Positions 47,131-59,005 of a stretch of 64,000 nt of DNA are shown piece by piece. The notes under the pieces are model-generated. The model saw only the letters and a list, made by a program, of their open reading frames with translations, was not told the DNA's origin and made no database searches. The DNA comes from Candolleomyces eurysporus. Lineage: Eukaryota > Basidiomycota > Agaricomycetes > Agaricales > Psathyrellaceae. Location of the stretch: assembly GCA_027579435.1 (NCBI GenBank), contig JANBPK010000807.1, positions 186,001 through 250,000 on the forward strand, given 5' to 3'. The position numbers and the translations under genes are program-made. Every line of letters begins with the position of its first letter. The stretch's first letter is position 1.

Positions 47131-49471
47131 ATGTATGAAGAATACTCCCACATGGACTACGAAGGCGACTCGTTCTCCTATTCTCAAGATTCGGAGGTCA
47201 GCACGCAGCAGACCCAGTCGACTCAGCAGTTGACGCAGCCAGTCGTACCGCCTGCCGATCGCGACTCACATCTATGGGGCTATCTCCAACCAGTCAACGA
47301 CAAACTTTCGAGAATCGACTTCTGGCGTGAACAACGCCAATATACTATTGGAAGAAACACCGAACTTAACAAAATTGTGTTCCCGGGGTTCAAAGTTAGT
47401 AAGTATATTCCTGTTCTATAGCTAAAGCTACCGAGTTCAACGATTGTCGTTGTAGGCAATCGACACTGCGAGATTACATGGAGTGCAGAGGATACCGGCG
47501 GGACTGTTCTGGTGCTCGACTTATCGAGCAACGGCACCTTCGTGAGTGCACGATCCGTCTCTGAATTAATATATCGCGCTCATCATCCTGCCTTGACCCG
47601 CTAGATCAATGGTCAAAAGATTGGAAAAAGTCAGACTCGTATTCTGAGAGAAGGCAACGAGATTGCCTTCGGTACTCCTGCGGCTCAACCCCAGTCTCCC
47701 TTCGAAGACTATCGTGCGTTGCCACTGCCACCCCATTTTCACAATTGTTTCGTTAACCCTGCTTGGTCCTAGGGTTTATTTACCGGCACGTTGCCGGCGG
47801 GCCTCCCACTACAGGTCTTTACGCTTTCTACGATATCGGCACAGAACTGGGCAAAGGATCGTTTGCCACGGTTATGAAGGCTGTCAACCGAGAGACTGGT
47901 GTTTGGTATGCGGTGAAGATGATCAAGGACAAAACTGCAGGTCGCGGCGGTGAACAGCAGGGTCAAATCCGAAATGCCGCTATTGCTCGTGAAATCAACA
48001 TCATGGAAAAGCTCAAGCATCCCAATATCTGCGAATTGAAGGAGGTCTTTTTGGAGGAGAACGGCCCAGATATCAGTCAGTTTTTTTTGCCCCATGAAAT
48101 CATTCCTCTCGTCATCCAAATTAACTTTCCCCATCCAGATCTCGTTATTGAATTGGTTGAGGGTGGTGACTTGCTCGAGTATATCCTCAAGCGAGGCGGA
48201 TTAGGTACGTATTACTCTCAACTTTCAAAAAATTGACATAGTTCGGCTGATCCTGTTCCCGCAGGCGAGGACGATGCCAAACACATTACGTATCAGATTT
48301 GTGACGCTCTTTCTGTAAGTCGTCTTGCATTGTCTGCCGAAATTACTAATAGCAGGTGCAGTACATCCATTCGCAAGGCATTACTCATCGAGACCTCAAG
48401 CCTGAGGTACGTGAGATTCAGATTTTTTTTGGTTGGAACATGTCTCATGTCGTTTCTTAGAATGTTCTTCTAACAAAAGATGAGCCTCCTGTGGTGAAAG
48501 TAGCCGACTTTGGTCTGGCGAAGATCGTCGACAGCGTCACCATGTTGCGAGTGAGTTTTCTTTTATTTCCACTCGCTTTTGAGGTCACCATCTAATTGTA
48601 TGTAGACAATGTGCGGCACACCGAGTTATTTGGCCCCTGAAGTTGTGAAGCAAACCGACCAACAGGAAGGCTACGACAACTTGGTCGATAGTTGGAGCGT
48701 CGGTGTGATTGTCTTTTCGATGTAAGTGTCCACCTCTGTGAACAAGCGACATGCTCTTGACACGGGGTTTGGTTTTCTAGGTTGACTAATGCTAGTCCCT
48801 TCATTGAGGACGAGAATCAAACGAATCTCCGTGCCCGTATCATTGAACGCCATATTGACTGGGCAACGCTAGAAGCACAGAATATATCCCGAGAGGGTGG
48901 GCAATTTGCTTCATCTTCAGTACATGGTCTTCTTTCTGACTACGCTCCCTCTGTGTTAGCTATCAACTTCATCGTTGCACTTTTACAAGAAGATCCAATG
49001 AACCGAATGGGGCTGAAAGAAGCGCTAGACCACCCATGGCTTAGTTCCTACCTTCCTCTCTTGCCTCCGTCCTCTCGAAATCGTCCTCTGCAAGCCTCTT
49101 CCAGCGGCGCGAGAGCCGGCGTTACCCACAATTTTATCGGTCTCAACATCCAATCCTCCCCCAACAGTACTGCTGGAGGAAAGTTTGGGCAGCGTGAGGG
49201 TTCCCGTGGTGCTCCCCTCCAGCGCAGGGCCGATATCATGTCCCAGGTAGCTGAAGGTAATCGGGCGGTTCCAGAACCCTCGCCGGAAATGATCGCGAAT
49301 GCCAGTGCGAAGGAGGCGAAAAAGGGGAAGCGAGTGCGTAACAACCTGACGCCTTTGGATGAAGAGGAAGCCGACCCAGAGGGCTCTCGATCTGGTCCTG
49401 CGACTCGGAGTAGAGATACGAGCCAAAGTTCTGGGGGTCCTCGTTCAAAAAAGGCCCGAACTGAAGCCTAG
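47131..49471 (+). CDS. FHA-domain checkpoint kinase (Chk2 / Cds1 / Rad53 type)
   Basis: Nuclear DNA-damage and replication checkpoint Ser/Thr kinase. Start ATG 47131 in context ccaccATG. The N-terminus has a Ser/Gln- and Thr-Gln-rich cluster ([20 protein letters not shown]), the usual ATM/ATR target region. The FHA domain follows: [37 protein letters not shown]. Kinase: Gly loop [10 protein letters not shown], Lys in [10 protein letters not shown], catalytic HRDLKPE|N (the exon break splits it), [12 protein letters not shown], activation segment [14 protein letters not shown], and [11 protein letters not shown] before it. The C-terminal tail is basic ([28 protein letters not shown]), a likely nuclear signal. 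About ten introns. Only one FHA domain, as in Chk2/Cds1; yeast Rad53 has two. Shares a 253-bp promoter with the methyltransferase. Confidence 0.93.
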
Positions 49472-50316
49472 GTGTTTTGCTTTTCTAGTTTGTGGTATCC
49501 TTCTTCCTGGGTTTCTCCGTTGCATGGAGCTACTCTTTCGTTGCTTTTTTGGCTTTCTCTTGTGAACCTGGACGCTGCTTTTACGAACTCATTACGACAT
49601 CCTTTCTTGTTTGCGTTTCCTCGCCGTCTCCCATGCCGCCCGTGGTTTCCTTATCATTTTTCCTCTATCTAAATTTATAACATAAAAAACTTTGTCATTT
49701 TAATTTCTCTTCTCGTCATCCTCTCCCTTTCTTGGCTGACTGACTCACGGTGTACATTGATTGACTGACTTCCTCCCACTCCACCCCTGATATTTTCTTG
49801 CTTTCCTAGTTAGCTTGCTCTCTATCATTCAAGTCGTTTCCATTTCCGCCCGTTATTCTACTTGATTATCTTTCTTGTATATACCTATCCTACTGAAGCC
49901 TCTTACTTCCAGATCATCTTCTTGTACGCATTGGCCTTTTTCAGAGACCGTCCAGCTTGTTCATCCTTTCATTATTTGTTTTCGTGTGTCCGCTCATCGT
50001 CCAACCAACTTGCTAGCAGTGTACAATGTGTGTATAGAATTTCTGTGGAATCAATTGAATTATCGTCTCTCTCAACCTTCACTTTGAAGAGGAAGAATCA
50101 AAGAATTCAAAATATGAACGGATGGTTGTTTGCCTTCGGCACTTGAAGTAAATAGAAAAGTGGCACAGCCACTGCCAGCCGAGCTGACCGAAGTTGACAT
50201 TCCTTTGCTCATTTGGTCAATTGGCGTCTCCTAGCCTTCGGTACAGAAGTCCTTGAAACTCCTTTTCAATTCCCAAGGCTAACCCACAACGTAGACAGCC
50301 TGCCTACAGAACCATA
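49472..50316. other. Pyrimidine-rich 3' region of the kinase gene
   Basis: The plus strand is strongly C/T rich from 49480 to about 49900, typical of a fungal 3' UTR and terminator region. Short ORFs here are composition artefacts. Confidence 0.5.
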
Positions 50317-50598
50317 ATGCGACCCACTCTATCCCGGCTCTACCGCATCCTCCCTCGGGAGTCTCTCAAAGTGAACACGAACGCCGAGCACAAAATCAAA
50401 ATCCTCCCTCGTCCGACCTCTCAACTTGAAGAACACCGAAAACCGACGACCATCGACCTCCTCCTAGAGCAAAAGGAGAAAGCTGGGGAGGCGTGGCCTG
50501 CCAACATTCGTATTGAACCTGCCGTACGGAAAGCCCAATTCAAAGGCGTGAGGCCAGAACTCCGGAAACCGCTCAAGGCTCTGATGAAAGAGACGTAG
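50317..50598 (+). CDS. Small basic protein, probably mitochondrial
   Basis: A single exon of 93 residues from a real ATG. The N-terminus MRPTLSRLYRILPRESLKVN is Arg-rich, without acidic residues in the first 14, as in mitochondrial presequences. The rest (KIKILPRPTSQLEEHRKPTT ... RIEPAVRKAQFKGVRPELRK) is basic and Pro-containing. The size and charge fit a mitochondrial ribosomal or assembly protein, but I do not recognise it. The RLYR string near residue 7 may be chance rather than a LYR motif. Confidence 0.55.
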   Translation: MRPTLSRLYRILPRESLKVNTNAEHKIKILPRPTSQLEEHRKPTTIDLLLEQKEKAGEAWPANIRIEPAVRKAQFKGVRPELRKPLKALMKET

Positions 50599-52430
50599 CA
50601 CACACGCACAGGTATACATTTGCTGGCCATACATTCGCCAAACTATACATTCGTGGGCCCATACATTCGTTTACTATTATGTAGACCGGGGAGCAGCGTG
50701 TTTTAAGTTATGTACCATACCCTAATTCACTAAATAGACGATCGGGGCGCTGCGTGTTTTAGTATATATATCGATCCATATCAAACTTTGTGAGATGAGG
50801 AGAGGGCTGGCTGGCTATTTGGTTTACCGGGAGTGAATTCAAAAAGGTGCTCAGCAGCATGATCACATAGGCATATAATCGGGTCAGCAGGAAGGTCTGT
50901 CTGGAGGACCTGGGGGTGCCATCGAGTACTTGATATCCACCCCGGCGCTCCGACGCAGTGATACTAGTACACCTGCGCCTTCTGCCCGAGTCCACCTCCC
51001 CCAGCGTTCATTCAATACGGGAGGCTTAGCGCACCGCGGAGGGCATCTGTGGAGTGAAGAGATCGATACTTTTATAGGCATGTTGGCCTTAGGCCTTACG
51101 CTCGTAGGAGATATAAGTAAATAGTACTAGCTAGTTATTTAACAGTAGGTACGCGGAATTCGGGTTATTAAGAAGATGGGCCGGGACATGTGAAGATCAA
51201 GAAGGAGAAGGATGAATAGAAGACGCAGGCGCGCAGATAAGTATGATGGAGATGACGAAAGTAGGGGAAAAGTAATATAAAATACTGAACAATGTTAATG
51301 AAAGCCTTTAACTAGCGTTAGGCTTAGACTGGGAAATTTAGAAGAACAGCCCGACTAGGAAGAAGGCTGCTAACAAATGTCCAGTGGGTAAAACGAAGCT
51401 CGGCGATATATACTATAGGAGAGACTAAGTAGAAAGAAGAAGGGGCGGCGAGGAGGAAGAAGGGGGGAAGGAATAGAGGCATATCAAAGGGGTGGCACGC
51501 AATCGAGCAAGCCGAGGAAGTGGTGATTGAAGGAGGGAAGCAATGGATTAGGAAGATGTGGATTTCACCGGAGGTTTAAGAAAGCGTAGAAAGCGTGCCG
51601 AAGCAGGATAAAAGCCGAGCTCTCGGGGAGAAGACGGTCGAAGCACCGATGATACATGGAAGAAGAAGGTAACGACTGACATGGAAAAGAAAACCTGTAC
51701 ATACTGAGAAGAAGGAAGGGAAACAGGGAAGAGTAAAATAGAAAGAAAGGAAAGCGATCAATGAAGCGACAGAGCGAAGTGACAGCGAGTAGAATTAGGG
51801 TACGACAACAAGAAGAAGACAACGGGGAAGACAACAATGGAGCAGAGAAGATGAGAAGAAGTTCGAGTCCATGGCAGTGAGCCGGCTGAACCAACAAATG
51901 TCAGTCGAAACACAACCAGGGGCTCGAGACGTAAAACGGGGGTACGAAACGAATAAACGGTGGTATTCGACTCGTGAAAAGAAAGAGACATATCATGTTG
52001 GAATAACAGCAGGGCGGCCGCCGAAGAACACAGTCCGACCCCAAGAAGGAAAGCCCAATGACAAAACGATAACCGGAGAAAAGTATACAGGTCGGATAAG
52101 AATCCAACAATTAAAGATACGAGAGTACACAATAGAGGACGAACTTTGAAAGGAGGGGAGGGAGAGTGAGTGGTTGGTCGGTACCAATGGCCCGCAAACG
52201 CATCGTGTATGGCACAAGCAGACTGGAAGCCCCAAGGGTTGGGTGACCAGTACGCTGGCAGAGCTGGGCTCCAGGCTACGGCGGCTAGGCCCTTGGCTGG
52301 CAGAAAAACCCGAAATGAATACAGATGCACAGCATCGAAAGTCCACCAATATCACGTAAATTTTGTTGCACGTTTCAAGCCGAGAAGCACTGGTGACAAC
52401 AGGTGACCGACTCCTGAGTAACCGGGAACT
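50599..52430. other. 1.8-kb non-coding stretch with strong purine skew
   Basis: Near 50640-50760 there are three 'catacattcg' copies and two related 'tagac..cgggg.gc.gcgtgttttag' blocks. From about 51170 to 51860 the plus strand is overwhelmingly A/G. The minus-strand ORFs there are rich in Phe, Ser and Leu as a result and do not look like proteins. It may be the long 3' UTR of the regulator gene at 52431-53965. Confidence 0.5.
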
Positions 52431-53965
52431 TTATGACCGTTTCTTGGTCTTCACAATCCCTTTGGCGCCGCCATCAGAATTTGAGTTTGCGGCCAGGGAT
52501 TTGTCCTTTCTCATCCCACGCCGGCTCTCGGCTGGATAATCACATTTTTGACCGCGACGTGCGCACTGACTGTGGGGTGAAAGCGAGAGGGAGTGAGCTC
52601 ATTGAACGACAGCGAGGCTGAGAGAAGGGGGGAAAAGAGCATGACTACTTACTTGCAGGTCTTGCCGTCACCGTCGGGCGAGGGTGCACCACACGCAATC
52701 TTCCTCCCTCGGCAGAATAGGCAGGCCAGGGGAGGTTTCTTGTCGTTATCTTTGTTCTTCTTCCTTCTCCGAGCCGACGAAGACTCTCGGCCAGAGGGGG
52801 GGTGAGGAACAGGCTCGGAGATCAAATGGGGAGGCCACGGAGGAACAGCAGTATAATTGACTGGCGCTTGAGGGACCGGATAAAGGGTTATCGAGGGGGG
52901 TGATGAAGATGGATCTGGCGAGTTGCCGTCAATTTGCTGATTTGGGGTGCTGGGGTTCGAAGTACTGGGACAAAGATATCCTGTGGACATAGAGTGCGGT
53001 GAAGGTGGGATGTTTATCGCCCGCGGGATAGTCTGAGAGGGGTATTGGCAGGGTAATGGGGATGGTGAGGTTTTGACCGGAGCAGAAGACTGGCTTGGTG
53101 CTATCTTGGCCGGGCACATGAGCGAAGCCATGGGAGGAACCTCTCCATCGTCTTCGACTTTAGAAGTTACGTACGACTGGCCATAATTGCTTTGACCGCT
53201 GTTGGGGGGNCGACTGGAAACGGCATGCCTCCGACAAAGACCCGACACTTGAACGGTCAGATATTGGAGATAGCGTCGAAGTGGAAGCATGCAGGGGCGC
53301 AGAGGACTGAGATATCTATCCAGAGATAAGCATGAGCCCACGTCTCAGTAAAAAAACCAGCAAAGCGATGAAATCAGGACATACGGGGGCGCTGGGGTGC
53401 CCTTGGTGGACGGCCGGGGTTAGTGACGACGAGGGTTGAGTCGCGGGATACCATTGGAGAGCACCGTAAATCGAGCTATTCATATCGACGTCAGAAGCAG
53501 CACGGGCTCTCCCCGACGGCGCCGAGGCAAACACTGCTGGTCCCGAGCTAAGGCTGTTGGGCGCGCTACAGTCCAGGGTGGTCCCGCTCGACGGGTAGAA
53601 GTACATGACGCGGTCCTGGCTGCACTCCCCATCTTCGAAGACGCCCCACGACTGGTTGCTTTGAGCCGCGTGGGCCGCAGCAGCGGGGAAGGTTTTGTAG
53701 AACGTGTGCTCGATATCGCGCAAGGTATCCCGAAATGAAGTGTCAGGCTTCATGCCCTCTGACTGTACGGATGGGTGTGGCTGCACTGAGTCCTGGCGCG
53801 CGAAAGCAGCTGGAGGAAGCGTACCTGGGGGTAGGGATAGTCTGATATCACCTGTCCTATATACGAATCGGACGTCGGGGCAACGGTCCCTTCCAAATCC
53901 GAGCCCTGCCATTCTTGAGGATACTGGGGCATGCCTTGCCCCGGGTTGTTGGGATAGGGCTCCAT
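52431..53965 (-). CDS. Zn2Cys6 transcription regulator with C-terminal zinc cluster
   Basis: Start chosen at ATG 53965 (MEPYPNNPGQGMPQYPQEWQ), whose frame has natural composition, unlike the overlapping poly-His and poly-Pro frames. After a short intron it reads PHPSVQSEGMKPDTSFRDTL and HTFYKTFPAAAAHAAQ. The middle is Ser/Pro rich. The zinc cluster is near the end: ACLFCRGRKIACGAPSPDG, DGKTC, an intron, then NQCARRGQKCDYPAESRRGM. This gives C-x2-C-x6-C-x11-C-x2-C-x6-C, complete. The tail is basic (KGIVKTKKRS) and ends at TAA 52433-52431. A basic stretch (SARRRKKNKDNDKKPP) precedes the cluster. Most fungal Zn2Cys6 factors carry the cluster at the N-terminus; here it is C-terminal and there is no fungal-specific TF domain. 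The N at 53210 lies in a C run just before a splice acceptor. Confidence 0.78.
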
Positions 53966-54581
53966 GGGGGAGGGGGAGGGGGAGACGAGGAGGACGATGA
54001 TGGTGGTGGTGGTGGTTGGAGTTGAAGGGGAAAGGGCGCATGGAAGAGATGCAGAGGGCCCTGAGAAGCAAAGGACCTACAACAACCTACCAAANCCCGC
54101 TAGTGCCTGACTTTTTCGGCTTCTTAAATCTCAAGTTCCCATGCATCCCCCTGCAAAAATTGTATTTCTCTGCCTTACTGGAGCTCGATATTGCCCTTCT
54201 GCGTATAATCTAAGCCTATTTTATGCCTTATCTGCTGGCCCATCGTGCTCTCCTCAGCCTCGGAACAAGTAGTCACTCACCGTGAGGACACAGAACTACC
54301 CGTTTTTGGCTCCCGGACGTCCGACTATATGGGGTTGGTTCAATACAACCACCGTCATCGCAATGTCGCTTACGGAGAACGTAAACCTCCCCACATCCCA
54401 ACCGTAATGATGCAATGAAATGTACCTGGTGAGTCTAGCACTACAGATGTATCCGAATAGATGCCATGGAGGAGCCCACACCACTGCAGGGTCTCCCTCA
54501 AAGGTGGAAAATCACATAGCTGTAAATAGTTCGTTCAAAGAAAACGCACAAAGCCTCCGCCGGTAGTCACGGTCCATGGTA
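53966..54581. other. Promoter of the Zn2Cys6 gene and 3' flank of the GPAT gene
   Basis: Contains a GGT/GGA-rich simple-sequence tract (about 53965-54020) and an N at 54095. No gene was recognised. Confidence 0.5.
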
Positions 54582-57079
54582 TCAGATGGAGCCCAAAGTG
54601 GCTCCCTCCTTCTCGTCGGATGTCGTATACTCTTCACCCTCGCTACTCAGCGCAGCCCAGTTGCCTTGAATTCGGCCGTGCCTGAGAGTGGGAATCTTGG
54701 CCCCTTTCTGTCGCAGAAACGCAACGACCTCCTTCACAGCCCGGTAACCCTCAGTTGCTTCCGAACTGCCTCCGTATTCACCTGCACCCTCGGCAACTGT
54801 CTGCGCAACGATCGTTTCCCCGAATGTTTGTGCAAGGTGTGGGCTAGACCTTATCCTCTTCTGTGATCCAGCTTCCTCCAGTTGGTCAAATAGGCTGGCC
54901 AGCGCGTTGACTGCCTCAACACGCGCACGCAGGACATGCCGAACTAGTCGGCGTGAAGGAGGTCTTCGACTGGCGCGTGTTTTGACGGGAGGTTCCTTTT
55001 GTAATTGGAGGTCTGTCAACGAAGAAGACCGGACCAGAGGCGTGTCCCCAGACTCTGACTTGGCAGGCCCTCGTGGTCGCTCGATCCATGGGTTGGGTGC
55101 TGGAGTCTTGGGCGTCATGAACTGCGACAGAGCGCTGAGGGATAAATCAAAACGTCGTGGCGTCCACACCCCAACGAGGACACGCCAGGCGGCAACGAAG
55201 CGTTTTGCCCTAAAAACAGGTAGATGAGTAAGACGTTCACTTCGTTCCGATATCGCTAACCTCTCATAGTTCCCTGTGAAGAAAGATCCCGTTAGAGTCG
55301 AATTTAAGAGTTAGCGTTTCATGGGGTCACGTACCATCAATCATCTGTGTGTGATATGCCGCAAACAGATAAACCAAGAAACCTGACAATAGAGCACCAA
55401 GGGGCGTGTACCAGAACAGAGCCCACAAGAAAAAGAAGGCAGAAGAATAGATAAATAACAGCGAAATCAACCCAAATGCAACCTTGTTCTGAGCTTGAGT
55501 CTCTTCCTCTTCTTCCACCAGTTTTGCACCAATTCTTCCCATGATGTAAGCTGGGATGTGGACAATTAGCGGGAGGAAGAAGAAGGGAAGCCCAATGATA
55601 GCCGCCAAGGAATCACGAATGAGGATGAGGAGGGTGTACAGCCTGCTGGGCGTGGTAGCAGGCGTGTTGGGATCCAGAGATTGGGGTAAAGGGAGTGACG
55701 AAAGAACCGAGTTTGTCAGATGGGAAGATTGGAGCAAGGAGTAATAAGACAGAAGATGGCGACGAATATTTTTAAGATTTGGCACGATATCCGGATTTGA
55801 GAATAGATCCACAAGGCTTTTTTTTCCGGCGCAACGTCAATATTGGTGCAAGTGGAGTTTGTGCAGCACTTACGTTTGCGAAATCACAACGAAATCGTCT
55901 AGATGAATGTCTTTATCACCTTCCCACAAAATATCTCTTGCCATTCTTGCAGCGTATAATGTATCCCTGCACACCTGCTTTAGCCGGTACCCAAGAAGTA
56001 CAAAAGGGAGCGTACCAGTCAGGTGAATTAATGGTTGTTTCGATCAGCTCGGACTCGATCTTGCGGGACATACGCTTCACAGCAGCACGAGCAGCACCCT
56101 CGCCCTCGGAGAGGAACTGCTCTACATACTCTGAGGCAGGAATAGGTTTGCCAAACCTAATCAAAAAAGAAGCCTCTGTAAGTCCGTTCCGTTGTCAACA
56201 AGGAACTCGACATACTCCATAACCACCTATCGGTTTCAGAAGAAGCTCAACATCAGAAGGTCTCTCTAATTAATCTCGAAGTAAGACTTACAGCACTTCG
56301 GTACTTGGACTTGTTGGTATACACGATTGCAGCGGGCACAATCCTGACCTCGGGTTGGTCAGCAAGCTCGGGATGGTCTTTCTTCCATTTGGTATACTCG
56401 AGGGCAGCCCACGCAGCACCATCCTTCACCTGCATGATTCTTGGTTCCGTGTAACTGGTACCCTCAGGGAAGAGTGCCACCGCATTGCCTTTCGCTAGCG
56501 CTTGGAACGTTCCTTTGAACAGTTTCTGGCGGTCGTTCGATTTACGGTCTACCGGAATGTTTCCAGAAGAGTACAGGATCCAAGCGGCGACAGGGTGCTT
56601 GAACAGACCCGCTGTATAGGAGCACGTATGTCAAAACTGACGCATTCCTCATTGGCCTTTGGATACTGACCTTTACTCCAGTAGTTCAGCATGCGCTCAT
56701 GGGGAAATCCGACAGCTGCTCGAAGCCATTAGAACAAGACCAGTGCATTCCGGCTAACACCAACGCACAGAGAATGACCGGGTCCAACATCATGTTGTGA
56801 TGAGTCGCAGTTCTAGAAGCAACATACGAATTAGTAACCCAACCACGAAGCAACCACAATCCAAGCCCAGAGTACGACAGGGTCCTCGGAGAGTGACAGA
56901 ACTCTTCAGATAAGAACTTACACAATAATTGGACCATCCTTCGGCACATTCTCCCCTCCAATCACTCGAACCTCCGTAAAGAACGAATGTGCGGCAAGTT
57001 TCGCGATGAACCGAATGATTCGGTGCAGGACCATGACATCCTGAGAGGTCTGGGGAGGTGACGACGACGACGACGGCAT
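54582..57079 (-). CDS. Glycerol-3-phosphate / DHAP O-acyltransferase (Sct1/Gpt2 type)
   Basis: First step of phospholipid and triacylglycerol synthesis at the ER. Start ATG 57079 (MPSSSSSPPQ). PlsC acyltransferase blocks: TATHHNMMLDPV gives the catalytic H-x4-D; then GNIPVDRKSNDRQKLFKG (block II, 56540-56560), LFPEGTSYTEPR (block III, 56460-56480), and RIVPAAIVYTNKSKYRSAV (block IV). The segment RFGKPIPASEYVEQFLSEGE follows, then DIHLDDFVVI near 55895, which Sct1/Gpt2 proteins share. Two or three membrane segments lie at 55390-55600 (AAIIGLPFFFLPLIVHIPAY, LISLLFIYSSAFFFLWALFW, GALLSGFLVYLFAAYH). The C-terminus is a Ser/Arg-rich, probably phosphorylated tail ending at 54582. The family is secure; the number of introns (about six) is approximate. 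Tandem GATA sites lie about 310 bp upstream. Confidence 0.88.
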
Positions 57080-57520
57080 GATTACTCGCTGGTGGGAGGA
57101 GCAGTGAAAGCGTGGAGCACTACAGCACTCGCCAGTGGACAGCGGAGAGCTCAATGATGGCACAATGGGAAAGCTCACGGACTTTGGCGTGCCTCTCACG
57201 TGCGGCGAAATCAGTGGTTGGGGCACCCGAATACCCCAATTGGTGGTCCGGTTATGTTTTTTCCGGAGATCACTAAGCGCCCAATAAAATGGCCATTTGT
57301 CTCTGGGCACTCGGATTCAGCTGAGGAGAGCGTAATAAATCCCCCACAAGAATGTAGTGCACCTCTAAATTTTTGAGGAACAAAGGACGAGATAAGATTA
57401 GATAAGATGAGCAACAACCCATCGTCTGAACAACAATGTTTTGAGTAGTCAGCAGCGTGTGTCTGATATACAGATGCGATGCGATGTAAAACACTGTCCA
57501 TAAAAGTCCGAAAGCTCCCT
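57080..57520. other. GPAT promoter region
   Basis: Lies between the GPAT start and the stop of the RING gene, both on the minus strand. Contains the tandem GATA sites; no gene. Confidence 0.5.
57391..57406 (+). promoter_or_regulatory. Two GATAAG sites 10 bp apart
   Basis: GATAAG at 57391 and 57401, one helical turn apart, 310-330 bp upstream of the GPAT start (minus-strand gene). This spacing is compatible with paired GATA-factor binding. Confidence 0.35.
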
Positions 57521-58419
57521 TCAGTAAAGCAACTCAACCCGTTCAGCAGGTATCCGATCTCTACCACGATGATCCTGACGACGAGCATCGTCCAAAAGGT
57601 ATCCTCGTATGTCCCCATTGCCTGTTACACCCGTCACAGCCATGACATCCCCTTCCTGAAAATCAAAGTCGTCATGATACGACGCACGATAACTGCCTGA
57701 TGCTTCCACTAAAGCAAGCACCGGGAAATCAGTGAACGTGTCATCGATATCCTCCTCGAAGGGATAGGTATCGAATGGATCATCTGTTTCGGACTTGAAT
57801 TCGAATTCAATCTGATGCATCTCTTGATGTTCGAGCATCTCTACCATCGGCAGGGTTCTATTGCAGCCCGGGAGCTCGCATGTCAAGGGCGCGTGCACAC
57901 ATTCGCCTTCTAGGTGTCTGCCGAGGGCATCTCTACGGAGCCTGTTTCGAGGACAGCCAGCATCGCGATGAGGACACTCGACGATCAGCTCGTTGACGAG
58001 CTTGAAAAAGATGCAAACTTAGAATCAACGAGGTGGATTTGATGAGTAGATATGAGCACACACCGAGGTTATGATCGGGTTGGCTGGCTGCAAGTCTTCC
58101 AGAGCCAGAGGCTGGCGATCTACCGGACACTGCCGTGACGACTGCTGAAGGGCTTCGGTGATACAGGTGCGACAGTATGTATGCGAGCAGTTTGTCGCGG
58201 TGACTGGGATAAGGAAGGGTGACCTGGGTCGCATTCACCACCTCTGTCAGTCTTAATTAAGCGCCCAGACCTTGAGAAAACGCGAACGTACAAACAAATG
58301 GGACAAAGCTGGAGCACGAGGGTCAGTAAGCGAAGAGAAGACCGTATGATTGCGACACTCGCCAGATGAGGACTCGGTTCGCCCGCATACTTGAGGTCGG
58401 TGCTCGTTAGATTGTTCAT
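57521..58419 (-). CDS. RING / TRAF-type zinc finger protein with C-terminal SH3-like segment
   Basis: Probable E3 ubiquitin ligase or scaffold. Start ATG 58419 (MNNLTSTDLKYAGEPSPHLA). After an intron LCPIC gives the first RING pair. A short intron then leads to SPFLIPVTATNCSHTYCRTC, supplying Cys-His-Cys-Cys, and CPVDRQPL closes the RING. The next exon (from about 57999) reads NELIVECPHRDAGCPRNRLR, then ALGRHLEGECVHAPLTCELP and GCNRTLPMVEMLEHQEMHQI, a TRAF-type zinc finger (C-x-H-x-C ... H-x-C pattern). The last about 65 residues (PVLALVEASGSYRASYHDDF, FQEGDVMAVTGV) have the ALVEA..., D-x-F-x-GD spacing of an SH3 fold. This order (RING, TRAF finger, SH3-like) is unusual. The first two domains are clear; the SH3 call is moderate. 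Confidence 0.78.
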
Positions 58420-58650
58420 TGGAAAGAGGCGAAAGCTCCCACAGCATTTGAATGAAGGATAAAGTTCAGCGCGAGTCTGGGATTCTTGGATTGGAACTTT
58501 CCAGATTGGAGGTAGTCAATCAATTTAGGCAGGGTCGAACCTCGGGGACTCTGTGAACGCCTGATTTATATTGGACCTTTGACGGTGAAACTGTTCTCTT
58601 GGCCATCGTCGTTGTTTGTTCAACCAGTTACCGTTACCGGGTGGGACAAG

Positions 58651-58668
58651 GTCTGTTTTTAAACAGAC
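58651..58668. repeat. Short palindrome
   Basis: Arms gtctgttt / aaacagac separated by two T. It is followed within 100 bp by an inverted pair, ttcgggtgaac / gttcacccgaa. Confidence 0.6.
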
Positions 58669-59005
58669 TTCGCCATATTCGGGTGAACTTAAATGGCGTT
58701 CAATGGAAGGGAATGGAAGGGAATCGGAAACTAATTTGCGACTGAACGAAGTTCACCCGAACTTGGTTCGTTTTTTCAGCTTACCCTCCTTCTGGCGTTG
58801 CTCCTAATCCTGGACCGAGGGTATGGGTGCCACAACCTCCATGCCAATGAGTACAGCGTCAATGTTTTTTTCCCAAAAAATTGTATTTCCTCGCGGACGT
58901 AGACTCTGACGGTATTTCTTAGTATGTAAAGGCAGCGCGCTTTACCTCTGATCGCACAGTACAGGTAATCCTTCCTGCGGCTGGTCAAGATCCCATCGGA
59001 GGCTG

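Noticed and set aside
51758..52330. A 190-codon minus-strand ORF and overlapping ORFs
   Set aside because: They are a by-product of the purine skew: composition dominated by Phe, Leu, Ser and Tyr, several overlapping frames equally open, no splice logic.
53316..54071. Start of the zinc-cluster regulator in the poly-His or poly-Pro frames
   Set aside because: These frames arise from a simple GGT/GGA tract; the MEPYPNNPG frame has normal composition and splices in phase.
58530..58560. A second tRNA-like T-loop (ggtcgaacc)
   Set aside because: No matching stems or D-arm within tRNA distance on either strand.
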